From Scandinavium sp036271055 (GTDB lineage: Bacteria; Pseudomonadota; Gammaproteobacteria; Enterobacterales; Enterobacteriaceae): DNA of 64,000 nt. Where the stretch lies: positions 1-64,000 of the forward strand of contig NZ_DATBBJ010000033.1 of NCBI RefSeq assembly GCF_036271055.1, in the 5' to 3' direction. The notes under the pieces are model-generated. The model was given only the letters and a program-made list of their open reading frames with translations, ran no database searches and was not told the DNA's origin. Shown here one piece after another: positions 1 to 8,308 of the stretch. Numbering within the stretch: position 1 is the first letter of the stretch; each line of letters opens with the position of its first letter. A program made the translations under genes and the position numbers.

Positions 1-1
1 G

Positions 2-265
2 ATGAACAGCCTTGATACTGACCTGAAAAACGTGGGGACTATCCGTTCAAGCATCGGTGCGAACATCAACCGTCTGGGCCACACGTCTGCCAACCTGGCA
101 AACATGAAAGACAACACCGACCTGGCAGCGGGCAACATCACTGATGCTGACTTCGCAACCGAAGCGTCAAGCATGAGCCGTAACCAGATGCTGGCACAGA
201 CTTCTATGTCCATGCTGAAACAGTCCAACAGCATGTCTGGCATGGTCATGTCCCTGCTGGGTTAA
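2..265 (+). CDS. lafA: Lateral flagellin LafA, C-terminal fragment
   Basis: This is the 3' end of a flagellin gene whose start lies before the window; 87 codons are visible. The residues match the conserved C-terminal D0/D1 helix of flagellins: a run resembling LRSSIGANINRL, then ITDADFATEASSMSRNQML, ending in MSLLG. Flagellin forms the filament, and this helix lines its inner channel. The last 30 residues are rich in methionine and serine. The gene directly precedes lafB, as in other lateral flagellar loci, so I assign it to the lateral system. A terminator follows it and a separate promoter serves lafB. Confidence 0.85.
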   Translation: MNSLDTDLKNVGTIRSSIGANINRLGHTSANLANMKDNTDLAAGNITDADFATEASSMSRNQMLAQTSMSMLKQSNSMSGMVMSLLG

Positions 266-284
266 TCTTTACCCGCTCCGAGTA

Positions 285-314
285 AAAAAACACCGCTGCA
301 TGGCGGTGTTTTTG
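285..314 (+). terminator. Rho-independent terminator after lafA
   Basis: A CACCGC/GCGGTG stem (291-296 with 303-308) with a six-base loop is preceded by an A run and followed by a T-rich tract. It lies 20 bases after the flagellin stop, so lafA appears to be transcribed separately from lafB onward. Confidence 0.85.
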
Positions 315-406
315 TTTCAACTGAATGACTTCCGCTTTTTGAGGTTCGGAAGGAAAACCACTTTCCCCTCTAATCCTAATGCACTGATAAAAATACTTTT
401 TAAAAG

Positions 407-423
407 TTGGCACGATGCTTGCA
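407..423 (+). promoter_or_regulatory. Sigma-54 (RpoN) promoter of lafB operon
   Basis: The sequence reads TTGGCACG, four bases, then TTGCA. The invariant GG (409-410) and GC (421-422) are 12 bases apart, matching the -24/-12 consensus of sigma-54 promoters. It lies about 40 bases before the lafB start. In other lateral systems the sigma-54 activator LafK drives such promoters; that LafK is encoded upstream of this window is inference. Confidence 0.88.
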
Positions 424-460
424 ATAAAACTGTGAGTGGGAAAGCCACAAGGAGAACATA

Positions 461-1762
461 ATGACCGATATTAGCAGTCTTGATCCGCAAACCATGGCAA
501 CGCAGATGGCGACCTACGACATCATGACAACGCAGAGCTCGTTGTCTCGTCAGTCATCTACTCTGAGTGCACAGCAAAGCGCGCTGACAAAACTGAAATC
601 AGCTTTGACCGATTTCCGCACCGCCATTACTGGCCTTAACAAGTCGAATAACGGCATGTTGCAGACCACGGCGACGATGAACCAGGAAGGTATTGCCTCG
701 ATAACCACCAACTCGGCGGCACGTAAAGGCAACTACAACATCGATGTCAAGCAGTTGGCCAGCGCACAGCAGATTGGTTTCAACGATCTGACCGACGATA
801 TGGTGAAAAACGCGACCGGCGAGATGACCATTACTCTCGGTGACGGCGAGGATGCGACAAGCTTCACGGTCAATATGGACGAGGCTAACACCCTTGGCGA
901 ACTGACTGCGCAGATCAACGGTTCAGACGATAACACTGGCGTTACCGCATCGCTGGTGCGTACCGACGGAAACGTCATGATGATGCTCAGCAGTGATGAA
1001 ACGGGTGCGAAAAATACGCTTTCACTGAGTGGTGCCGGAGCAGATGTTCTGGGAACGGGTACTGTGATTTCAGAAGCTCAGGATGCCCGAATCGGCATGG
1101 GAGACCTCGAGTTTACGAACAGCACCAACAAGCTGGAAGGCATTGTTGAAGGCGTCACCATCAACCTGACGGGCACCACTGAAGTCGGTAAACCATTGGT
1201 TATCAACATCGGTACCGATGAAGAAGAAACCAAAAACCAGGCGCAAGAGTTTGTTGATGCGTACAACACGCTGCAAACCACACTGGATTCACTGACGACG
1301 ACAGGGAGTGACGGTTCAGGGCGTGGTGCGCTTGCGGGTGATGCCAGCATGACGACGCTAGAAAACACGATTAACAGCGTTATGCGTCAGTCCTATGGTG
1401 ATCATCAACTCAACGAATTTGGTATCACAGCGGCGCGAGACGGCACGCTGGAAATTGACAACGAGAAGCTCGAAGCACAGCTAAACAAAGACCCTGAGTC
1501 TTTCACCGAATTTTTCAACGGCAATGACGGCATGCTTAAAGCCGTGGATAAGTCATTGGATCGTTATCTGAATACCACCAACGGTCTGCTGAAAGGAAAA
1601 CAGGAAACACTGGATCGTCAGCAGACCGATATTGATACCAAAACAGAGATGATGAATACCCGATATGACAATGCTTACAGCCGTTATTTGACCCAGTTTA
1701 CCCAGCTGCAATCAACGATGCAGCAGATTAACAACACCATGAGTATGTTTGGCTTAGCGTAA
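461..1762 (+). CDS. lafB: Lateral flagellar filament cap protein (FliD-like)
   Basis: This 433-residue protein is the filament cap (hook-associated protein 2), which sits at the growing tip and helps fold flagellin subunits. The N-terminal part is a polar, Ser/Thr/Gln-rich coiled-coil region (TTQSSLSRQSSTLSAQQ) typical of FliD. The C-terminal end, with NTTNGLLKGKQETLDRQQTDID and QQINNTMSMFG, is the matching helical D0 domain. The length is normal for lateral FliD, slightly shorter than E. coli FliD. A GGAG ribosome site precedes the ATG. It is the first gene after the sigma-54 promoter, and lafC follows by 15 bases. Confidence 0.9.
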   Translation: MTDISSLDPQTMATQMATYDIMTTQSSLSRQSSTLSAQQSALTKLKSALTDFRTAITGLNKSNNGMLQTTATMNQEGIASITTNSAARKGNYNIDVKQLASAQQIGFNDLTDDMVKNATGEMTITLGDGEDATSFTVNMDEANTLGELTAQINGSDDNTGVTASLVRTDGNVMMMLSSDETGAKNTLSLSGAGADVLGTGTVISEAQDARIGMGDLEFTNSTNKLEGIVEGVTINLTGTTEVGKPLVINIGTDEEETKNQAQEFVDAYNTLQTTLDSLTTTGSDGSGRGALAGDASMTTLENTINSVMRQSYGDHQLNEFGITAARDGTLEIDNEKLEAQLNKDPESFTEFFNGNDGMLKAVDKSLDRYLNTTNGLLKGKQETLDRQQTDIDTKTEMMNTRYDNAYSRYLTQFTQLQSTMQQINNTMSMFGLA

Positions 1763-1777
1763 GGATCATAAAAGATT

Positions 1778-2173
1778 ATGTATGGAAACAACCAGGAAGG
1801 TTTCGGTCAGTATCAGCAATCCGATCTGGCAATACAGGCCGCAGGAGCGAACCCACATCAGCTGGTTTTGATTCTGTTCAAAGGTCTAATGGACGAATTG
1901 GTTCGTGCGAAAAGCCACATTGCGGCGCGCCGCTTCGAACGCAAAGTCACCAGCGTGAATAAGTGCATTGATATTCTTAATGCACTGACCAGTGCGCTGG
2001 ACTTTGAAAACGGGGGCGAGCTCGCGCTCACCCTCGCCAATCTCTATGACTATTGTGTCTACCGTCTTTATGACGCCAGCCATAAATTGTCTATTGAAAG
2101 CATCGAAGAAGTTGAAAAAATCCTCAGCAACATCCGTGAAGGCTGGGAAAAAATGGGGCAGCAAAATGGATGA
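1778..2173 (+). CDS. lafC: Lateral flagellin export chaperone (FliS-like)
   Basis: This 131-residue all-helical protein matches the FliS family, which binds the C-terminal tail of flagellin in the cytoplasm and keeps it unfolded until export. The FliS signature is visible: a start with YGNNQ and YQQSDL, ANPHQLVLILFKGLMDELVRA, then a four-helix pattern with LANLYDYCVYRLYDAS. Its last eight bases overlap the start of lafD, so the two are probably translationally coupled. Confidence 0.9.
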   Translation: MYGNNQEGFGQYQQSDLAIQAAGANPHQLVLILFKGLMDELVRAKSHIAARRFERKVTSVNKCIDILNALTSALDFENGGELALTLANLYDYCVYRLYDASHKLSIESIEEVEKILSNIREGWEKMGQQNG

Positions 2174-2471
2174 GTTGGCCATTATTCCCTGGCTGGCTCG
2201 TGAACTGGAAAAAGCGGCTACCAGTAAAGAGTGGCTGAAACTCCAGCAGGTCGATAAGCAAATCGCCCAGCTTTTGAGTGACATGAAAGGGCGCAAAATG
2301 AGCCCTTCCATGACCCGTCAATTGGCTGAACTGCGCACGTTACACCGCAAGGTTTACCAATATTGCCAGCAAGAAAGTGACGTGCTGGAAGAAAAAATGG
2401 TGCAGGCACGTAAAAACAAGGAAGGCGCAAGCGCTTATGCCGCGTTTGTAACCACGGAGGACAATCGGTAA
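2166..2471 (+). CDS. lafD: Lateral flagellar chaperone LafD (FliT-like)
   Basis: This small helical protein of 101 residues occupies the position of fliT in the operon. FliT-type proteins are export chaperones for the cap protein. The ATG at 2166 lies inside the end of lafC (8-base overlap), and the stop shares one base with the lafE start (TAATG), both marks of a compact operon. Longer in-frame forms beginning inside lafC exist but would overlap it heavily, so I take this start. Sequence similarity to FliT is weak, as usual for this family; the assignment rests mainly on position, size and helical charge pattern. Confidence 0.75.
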   Translation: MDELAIIPWLARELEKAATSKEWLKLQQVDKQIAQLLSDMKGRKMSPSMTRQLAELRTLHRKVYQYCQQESDVLEEKMVQARKNKEGASAYAAFVTTEDNR

Positions 2472-3607
2472 TGCAGCTGACTAACACCTTTATCTCCCCG
2501 GACAATGTCGGGAAAAACTTGCCTGCGGCACAAAATGCCGTGGCAGGGTCGGACAGCCTGGTAAAGCAGCCACCAGTAAGTTCCGTGACGGATGCGACTT
2601 CCGGTGTCGATGTGGATACCGATGCCGGTTTCGATACTACGCTGGCGGCGTTACTGACCGCGCTGACCGGCAAAGGTGACAAAGACAGCGCTAAGCTCAG
2701 TGAAAAACTCACTGAGGCTGATGAAAAGCATCCTGTGAAGGATGGGGAAAATGCCGAAGACGCCAGCGCGGCGATTCTGGAAGCATTGCTGACGGCAAGC
2801 CAGCATCCCGTGAAATCTACGCCACTGAAAAGCAGTGGTGAAGGTGTGAGTCAGGAAGGGGAGGCGAAGGCGGTACAAGCGTTGGATGCAACCGCGCGTC
2901 CAACCCAGCTCTCTGCATTACAGGCTGAGAATGCACAGCCAAAAATGGGTGAAACAACACCTGCAGATGCGAAATCCGATCCAAAAGATGTGGCAAGCGC
3001 CAGCGTCAAACAGGTTATGACTCAGCCATTGGCTGCGTCAGCGCAGGACGTCGCGACACTCAATTCCGGAGCCAGTAGCACGGCGGTAAACGGCGCAAAC
3101 GCAACTTCAGCAAGCCCGGTAAATACATCTACGCAAAGCACAGGGGCGGATTCAGCCAGCCGTTTCTCACTACCAGCGGTCAAGCTGAGCGACGAAGGCA
3201 CACGCTGGTCGGAGCAATTACAGTCCGCGTTGGGTGAACGCCTGCAAGTGCAGGTCAAAGACAAAATTCAGCACGCCACTATCCGCCTCGATCCCCCGGA
3301 TATGGGGAAAATTGATATCTCGATGCAGATCGAAAATGGCCGTATGCAGGTGCATATCCAGGCCAACCATGGCGAGGTTTACCGTTCTCTGCAACAGATT
3401 AGCCATGAATTGCGCCAGAGCCTGGTGGAACAGAACTTTGTCCAGGTCAATGTTCAGGTTTCTTCGCAGAACTCCGGACAGCAGCAGGGTCAGCGTCAAA
3501 ATGCGTTTGCTGATCTCAGCGAGTCGGTCTTAACCGGTACGGACATGGCAAGTGACGAGCAATATTCATCTCATCAGGATGATGAGTCGATTTTATTGAA
3601 AGTGTAG
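2471..3607 (+). CDS. lafE: Lateral flagellar hook-length control protein (FliK-like)
   Basis: This 378-residue protein has the two-part FliK layout. Residues 1 to about 240 are low-complexity and rich in Ala, Ser, Thr, Asp and Gln, acting as the molecular ruler. Residues about 250-330 form the compact Flg_hook domain, with the hallmark IRLDPPDMGKIDISMQ and a following HGEVYRSLQQ helix. FliK is secreted, measures hook length and switches the export gate from hook to filament substrates. The tail is Gln/Ser-rich. The start codon overlaps the lafD stop by one base. Confidence 0.88.
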   Translation: MQLTNTFISPDNVGKNLPAAQNAVAGSDSLVKQPPVSSVTDATSGVDVDTDAGFDTTLAALLTALTGKGDKDSAKLSEKLTEADEKHPVKDGENAEDASAAILEALLTASQHPVKSTPLKSSGEGVSQEGEAKAVQALDATARPTQLSALQAENAQPKMGETTPADAKSDPKDVASASVKQVMTQPLAASAQDVATLNSGASSTAVNGANATSASPVNTSTQSTGADSASRFSLPAVKLSDEGTRWSEQLQSALGERLQVQVKDKIQHATIRLDPPDMGKIDISMQIENGRMQVHIQANHGEVYRSLQQISHELRQSLVEQNFVQVNVQVSSQNSGQQQGQRQNAFADLSESVLTGTDMASDEQYSSHQDDESILLKV

Positions 3608-3619
3608 TGAGTTTATAAA

Positions 3620-4090
3620 ATGACAATGAAAAAAGTAGCTCTGGGTATTGTTGGTGCCGCAATTATTTCGGTACTCACCGCCGTTATTACCATTTTTGGC
3701 ACGCAAATGCTGGCAAAAAATGGGGTGGATATTAAAAAAGGTCCCGATATTTTCTCCAGTCATGATACGGGAAAACCTAAAACATTTGTTGAAGTGAAAA
3801 ACGTCGTCGTGACGTTACAAAGTGAAATCAGTGGGCAGCATTATCTACTGATGGATCTGGCCTTTGCCTCAACTGAGGAAGAGGCCGTCAAAGAAGTCAC
3901 CGCATTGTCGCCGGTTCTGCGTGGGGTAACAGTGTCTTTGCTTTCCCCTATGGATTACGACAAATTGCGTGAAATGCCGATGGATACCGTCCGCCAGAAA
4001 TTATTGGCGGCATACACCGAGCGGCTGAATAAATTGCATTCTCCAAAACCTTTCTCCGATGTAATTATCAGCAAAATGGTTTACCAGTAA
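3620..4090 (+). CDS. lafF: Lateral flagellar FliL-like stator-associated protein
   Basis: This 156-residue protein has a short cytoplasmic start, one membrane segment at about residues 6-28 (VALGIVGAAIISVLTAVITIF) and a periplasmic domain, the arrangement of FliL. FliL-type proteins ring the stator and support torque or stator stability. The C-terminal part, with ALSPVLRGVTVSLLS and a final helix, fits the FliL fold. An in-frame ATG two codons downstream is an equally plausible start. It sits between lafE and lafS. Confidence 0.82.
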   Translation: MTMKKVALGIVGAAIISVLTAVITIFGTQMLAKNGVDIKKGPDIFSSHDTGKPKTFVEVKNVVVTLQSEISGQHYLLMDLAFASTEEEAVKEVTALSPVLRGVTVSLLSPMDYDKLREMPMDTVRQKLLAAYTERLNKLHSPKPFSDVIISKMVYQ

Positions 4091-4105
4091 TATTATTGTG
4101 GCGTA

Positions 4106-4807
4106 ATGAAAATGATGGATTTTATTGCCAAAGATAAGCTGACGGCAGCCGAGGAGGCGAAGTATGTTAACGCCTGGTTGCCACTGGTCCATAAAATGAT
4201 TAAGCAACTCGCTTATCAGACCAACAGTGTTATCGACAGGGATGATATGGAACAAATTGCCTTGATGGGCCTGCTGACGGCATTGCGTCGTTACGGGCAT
4301 CCGGATGAACAATTTGCGTCCTACGCGGCTCAACGTATTCGTGGCGCCATTCTCGATGAACTTCGTCAGCTCGACTGGCGACCTCGTCGTTTGCGTCAAA
4401 AGACGCACAAAATTAATGATGAAATTCGCCAGATAGCCCGCGAACTAGGGAGAACCCCGACGTTCGAGGATATTGCAGCGAGACTCTCTATCACCGCAGA
4501 AGAATATCAGGAGCATCTGCAACTGGATTGCGCAAGTTCTCTGGAAAGCCTTGACGATTTACTCAGCAAAGGCGTTCAGGGCGGCTCCATGCACACCCGA
4601 CTGCTCGAAGATGACGTGATAACAAGCAAAACGTTACACACGGCTATCGCCAGTCTGGATGAGCGGGAACAACTGATCCTGACGCTCTATTACCAGAAAG
4701 AATTGAGTCTGAAAGAAATTGCGTTGGTGCTTGATCTCACCGAAGCGCGTATTTGTCAGCTCAATAAAAAGATTACTGAAAAAATTCAATCGTATTTCCA
4801 GAAGTGA
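4106..4807 (+). CDS. lafS: Lateral flagellar sigma factor (sigma-28 type)
   Basis: This 233-residue FliA-type sigma factor directs RNA polymerase to late lateral-flagellar promoters. Region 2 is visible at about residues 20-95 (DRDDMEQIALMGLLTALRRY, then FASYAAQRIRGAILDELR followed by DWRPR). Region 3 follows (INDEIRQIARELGRTPTFEDIAARL). Region 4 is a helix-turn-helix near the C-terminus (LSLKEIALVLDLTEARICQL). A second in-frame ATG two codons downstream could also be the start. It precedes the stator genes, as in Vibrio and Aeromonas lateral clusters. Confidence 0.92.
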   Translation: MKMMDFIAKDKLTAAEEAKYVNAWLPLVHKMIKQLAYQTNSVIDRDDMEQIALMGLLTALRRYGHPDEQFASYAAQRIRGAILDELRQLDWRPRRLRQKTHKINDEIRQIARELGRTPTFEDIAARLSITAEEYQEHLQLDCASSLESLDDLLSKGVQGGSMHTRLLEDDVITSKTLHTAIASLDEREQLILTLYYQKELSLKEIALVLDLTEARICQLNKKITEKIQSYFQK

Positions 4808-4814
4808 ACCTCTT

Positions 4815-5684
4815 ATGCAGAAATTATTAGGCCTTTCCCTCATCATTGCGTGCGTTGCCGGCGGCTTTATTTATTCAGGCGGCAACCTGATGGCCCTCTG
4901 GGCGCCCGGTGAAATTCTTATCATCCTCGGCGCCGCGTTGGGTGCGATGGTGTTGGCAAACCCGAAGAACGTATTGGCTGAAATGCTGCGTCAGTTGCGC
5001 GGCATTATGCAGAAAAATGAGCAAACCGAAGAGTATCAGCGCCAGTTGCTGATGCTGCTGTATGAATTGCTGGAACTGGTGCAGGACGGTGGTCTGAAAA
5101 CCCTGGATGAGCACATTGAAGTTCCGGAAAACAGCCCCCTTTTCCAGAAGTACCCACTGTTGTTGCAGGAAAAAGCGCTGATTACCTTTATCTCCGATAA
5201 CTTCCGTTTGATGGCGATGGGGAAAATCAACGAGCACGAACTGGAAGGCTTACTTGAACAGGAACTGGTCGCGATGGAAGAGTCGTTGCTACAGCCATCA
5301 CGCTCACTGCAACGTATTGCCGAAGCGATGCCTGGGTTTGGTATTTGTGCCGCGGTACTGGGGATCATCATCACCATGCAGTCCATTGACGGTTCGATTG
5401 CCGAAGTAGGTGCAAAAGTTGCACATGCCCTGGTAGGGACATTCCTGGGCGTGTTCTTCTGCTACTGCTTCATGGATCCGATTGCCAGCGCAATGGAACA
5501 GCGTACTAAAACGAAAATGGCGGTACTGGAATGTGTTCGTACCGTGTTGGTTAACCACGTTGCGGGCAAACCTACGCTGCTGGCTGTGGATGCGGGTCGT
5601 AAAATGTTGCCGCTCGATGCCAAACCGACCTTTGCCCGACTCGACAGCTGGGTTAATCGAATGGTAGGTGAGGCTGATGCGTAA
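4815..5684 (+). CDS. lafT: Lateral flagellar stator protein LafT (MotA-like)
   Basis: This 289-residue inner-membrane protein is the MotA-type subunit of the lateral stator, which converts ion flow into rotor torque. Four membrane segments are visible at about residues 3-25, 30-48, 172-192 and 201-222, with a large charged cytoplasmic loop between the second and third. The ATG at 4815 starts the characteristic MQKLLGLSLIIACVAGG; an in-frame extension reaching back into lafS has no support. It overlaps lafU by eight bases. Confidence 0.92.
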   Translation: MQKLLGLSLIIACVAGGFIYSGGNLMALWAPGEILIILGAALGAMVLANPKNVLAEMLRQLRGIMQKNEQTEEYQRQLLMLLYELLELVQDGGLKTLDEHIEVPENSPLFQKYPLLLQEKALITFISDNFRLMAMGKINEHELEGLLEQELVAMEESLLQPSRSLQRIAEAMPGFGICAAVLGIIITMQSIDGSIAEVGAKVAHALVGTFLGVFFCYCFMDPIASAMEQRTKTKMAVLECVRTVLVNHVAGKPTLLAVDAGRKMLPLDAKPTFARLDSWVNRMVGEADA

Positions 5685-6624
5685 TAACGAGGGCCACACT
5701 ACTATTATCAAGCGCTCTTCTCGTAAAGGGCACCATGCACACCATGGCGGTGCCTGGAAAGTGGCGTTTGCCGATTTTACCCTTGCGATGATGGCGTTGT
5801 TTATGGTGCTGTGGATCATGGGCGCGATTAAGCAAGAGAAGACGAAGTCGCTTATCGAGTCTATGGAAGGCAGCTCCGTTTTCAATGGCAACAATATTTC
5901 CCCGGTCAGCCAGGAGTTTGGCAGCGGGGCTCAAATGAGCCTGATGTCGACGAACACCAAAAGTAATCCTCTGCCGCCTAAACCACGCAAAGATATTCAG
6001 AGCGTTAATGTTGGGAAGGTCAAACTGTCGGAACTGCTGAATACAGACAGTAAAAGCAAAGCCGGTGGAACATCGACACAACGCTATGAACTGGACGATC
6101 TGGCGCGAATTATTATGCGCATTACGGATTCCTATCATGCGCAGTCGAATTTGCAGATTGATATCGTGCCTCAGGGTCTGCGTATTCTCATCACCGATGA
6201 CAACAAGCGGGAAATGTTCCAGCGCGGCAGCGCTAAAATCACCCCGTTCTTCTATAAGTTGCTCAACGAATTCGCGCCTGCGCTGAACAAAGTCGACAAC
6301 AAGATAATGATCACCGGTCACACCGATGCCACGCCGTATAAAAATGGCAAAGGCTACAACAACTGGAACTTGTCCGGTGAACGTGCACTTCAGGCAAGAA
6401 GTGTGTTAGCCGAGTCTGGCCTTGCGTCGGGGAAAATTATCCAGGTCAGTGGTCTGGCTGACGGGATGTTGTTTGATGAGAAAAACCCCCTCAGTTCGGT
6501 CAATCGGCGAATTGAAATCATGGTGCTCACCCATTCAGCCAGCGATGCGCTGTACCAGTTCTTCGGTTCACATGGCGAAAAAGTGATAAAGCCGATAACC
6601 GAGAAAATCGCACAAGGAAAGTAG
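5677..6624 (+). CDS. lafU: Lateral flagellar stator protein LafU (MotB-like), intact
   Basis: This 315-residue MotB-type stator subunit appears complete. A basic, His-rich N-terminus (KGHHAHHGGAWKVAFADF) leads into a single membrane helix at about residues 34-51; D33 matches the ion-binding aspartate of MotB. The C-terminal half is an OmpA-like peptidoglycan-binding domain with ITGHTDATPYK, NWNLSGERALQAR and NRRIEIMV. I chose the ATG at 5677, with a GGTGAGG ribosome site, over the GTG nine bases upstream. In E. coli K-12 the corresponding gene is a remnant; here it is whole. An NlpC/P60 gene follows after 12 bases. Confidence 0.92.
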   Translation: MRNNEGHTTIIKRSSRKGHHAHHGGAWKVAFADFTLAMMALFMVLWIMGAIKQEKTKSLIESMEGSSVFNGNNISPVSQEFGSGAQMSLMSTNTKSNPLPPKPRKDIQSVNVGKVKLSELLNTDSKSKAGGTSTQRYELDDLARIIMRITDSYHAQSNLQIDIVPQGLRILITDDNKREMFQRGSAKITPFFYKLLNEFAPALNKVDNKIMITGHTDATPYKNGKGYNNWNLSGERALQARSVLAESGLASGKIIQVSGLADGMLFDEKNPLSSVNRRIEIMVLTHSASDALYQFFGSHGEKVIKPITEKIAQGK

Positions 6625-6636
6625 CGAGTCAGGACA

Positions 6637-7419
6637 ATGTGGAACGTCAAAAACGCTTTTAAAAATGTATTTTCTTACCCCCTCGCAGCACGTCTGTTGT
6701 GCGGGTTTCTGGCTGTCTGGCTGACTCTTTCACCGACTGATGCTTTCGCGAAGAAGAAGCACATAAGTGTGAAAAGTAAAAAGCCGGTCTCCACCAAAGT
6801 GGTGGATAAAAAAGCGCACGCGCGGATGAAAAACCGCCAAAAGCTGATGGCCAAATCGCGGCTCAGATTGGCGAATGTACCGCCGACACCAGAACAGAAA
6901 CGTCGTGATGCCGAGAAGAAGCGGATAGAGCGAGCGGAAAACCGCGAATATCTCACCGACCAGGTTCACTGGAAACCAGGAGCGCTGGGCCGCCAATGGC
7001 CGCTGATGGAAATGAGTGGGCAGATGGAGCGCTCACTGATGAAAGTCATGGTGAAGCTCAAAAAGCAGCTCGGCAAACCTTATGTCTGGGGCGGCGCCTC
7101 ACCAAAGGCGGGCTTTGATTGCAGCGGCCTGGTCTGGTACGCCTACACCACAGCCACGAAACAGCAAATGCCGCGTACTGCGCATGGGATGTATACGTCC
7201 AAAAACTTCAAACGTGTGAAACAGAAAAAACTGCATCGCGGTGATCTGGTATTTTTTGGCATTCATAAAAAAAATAAAGCCGATCACGTTGGCGTTTATC
7301 TGGGTGACGGGAAATTCATCGAGGCCCCACGTACTGGGCTAAATGTGCGTATCAGCTACCTCGCCGACAACTTCTGGCAGGATCACTATCTTGGGTCCCG
7401 GCGGGTGATTTATAACTAA
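6637..7419 (+). CDS. Periplasmic NlpC/P60 peptidoglycan endopeptidase
   Basis: This 260-residue protein has a long signal peptide (about 1-38, ending in AFA before a Lys run), a very basic linker (39-105) and a C-terminal NlpC/P60 domain (about 130-260). The catalytic residues are visible: C162 in FDCSGLVWYAY, H217 in DHVGVYLG and E229 in FIEAPRTG. Glu in the third position is also used by mycobacterial RipA. Such enzymes cut the D-iGlu-mDAP bond of the peptide stem. It starts 12 bases after lafU and probably belongs to the same transcript. A role in opening peptidoglycan for the stator or basal body is inference. Confidence 0.85.
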   Translation: MWNVKNAFKNVFSYPLAARLLCGFLAVWLTLSPTDAFAKKKHISVKSKKPVSTKVVDKKAHARMKNRQKLMAKSRLRLANVPPTPEQKRRDAEKKRIERAENREYLTDQVHWKPGALGRQWPLMEMSGQMERSLMKVMVKLKKQLGKPYVWGGASPKAGFDCSGLVWYAYTTATKQQMPRTAHGMYTSKNFKRVKQKKLHRGDLVFFGIHKKNKADHVGVYLGDGKFIEAPRTGLNVRISYLADNFWQDHYLGSRRVIYN

Positions 7420-7455
7420 ATCAGTTCGTTGGGATAGTTTTAATTGAGGAAAGGT

Positions 7456-8211
7456 ATGTTTAACTCAACAGAAAGAATTATAAAAAAAGTATCAAATAAC
7501 CATAAGCCGTTTCCTATCGAAATTTGGTTTCAACCTTTATTTCAGCTATCTCATTTTAAGTGTGTCGGGGGCGAGATACTTGTTCGGGGGAAATATCTAA
7601 ATGAATCAATCCTTCCGTTTCAGTTTATTCTCCAGTTAGAAAAGCATGGCGAAGGTATTGTTAATCTTGGACACTTTGTTGTCGAGGAATCATTCAAATA
7701 TATAAGTAATTTCCTCTCGGTCGAAAATGACAATCGATTGTATAATATTAATGTTTCCAGGGTTGAGCTGGAAAGGGAAAATTATGCCGATGCTGTGATT
7801 ATGATGGGGGATGAATCTTTAATTGCCCCAGCGAGCATTATTCTGGAGATTACTGGCAATGACAGTGAACTTACGGAACTTATGATCTCTAATCTTAATA
7901 AATTACAGGGTCATGGGTTTAATATTGCCTGGGGAGATGTTTGCAATATTGACGATTTCTTAATGAAGAATGAAGTCTTCCCAGGCCGATATATCAAACT
8001 GGATCGAAGTTTATTAGCCAATACCCGTTTAGACGAAGCCAGCAAGATAATAAAAGAAGCTCACAACTTGAATATCACCATTATTGCGGAAGGCGTTCAG
8101 ACAATGAATCAAGTCTCATTCTTGCTCAAGGAAAATGTCACCCTGGGACAAGGGTATCTTTTCTCACGTCCTATTCCGAAAGAAATATACAGTGCCAAAT
8201 TCGGTTCGTAA
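7456..8211 (+). CDS. Stand-alone EAL-like protein with altered metal site
   Basis: This 251-residue protein is a single EAL fold without sensor or membrane segment. Conserved positions can be traced: E40 (EIL instead of EAL), N97 (NINVSRVEL), E131 (LEITGND), K181 (IKLDRSLL), E212 (IIAEGVQT) and Q232 (GQGYLFSRP). The DDFGTG loop is replaced by G160-D161-V-C-N, losing the first metal-binding aspartate and the loop-6 signature. It is therefore probably inactive as a c-di-GMP phosphodiesterase and may act by binding partners, as YdiV does on FlhDC. The ATG at 7456 has an AGGA site; an upstream TTG is less likely. The gene is AT-rich compared with lafB-U. Confidence 0.8.
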   Translation: MFNSTERIIKKVSNNHKPFPIEIWFQPLFQLSHFKCVGGEILVRGKYLNESILPFQFILQLEKHGEGIVNLGHFVVEESFKYISNFLSVENDNRLYNINVSRVELERENYADAVIMMGDESLIAPASIILEITGNDSELTELMISNLNKLQGHGFNIAWGDVCNIDDFLMKNEVFPGRYIKLDRSLLANTRLDEASKIIKEAHNLNITIIAEGVQTMNQVSFLLKENVTLGQGYLFSRPIPKEIYSAKFGS

Positions 8212-8246
8212 TGGAATTGGGTATGGCCGCGAGAGAGGGGTTACGC

Positions 8247-8290
8247 AAAGATAAAAGCCACAGCTCGTAGCTGTGACTCTATCTTTTATC
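8247..8290. terminator. Bidirectional terminator between EAL and GGDEF genes
   Basis: A perfect CACAGCT/AGCTGTG stem (8259-8265 with 8269-8275, loop CGT) is flanked by A-rich sequence on the left and T-rich sequence on the right. It lies between two convergent genes and can end transcription from both sides. Confidence 0.75.
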
Positions 8291-8308
8291 AAACCATTTG
8301 TTTCATCA

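Noticed and set aside
5668..5676. GTG start of lafU three codons upstream
   Set aside because: The ATG at 5677 has the GGTGAGG ribosome site at good spacing, while the GTG does not.
7418..7442. Possible sigma-28 promoter before the EAL gene (TAAA ... GGATAG)
   Set aside because: Spacing between the two parts is several bases too short for the sigma-28 consensus.
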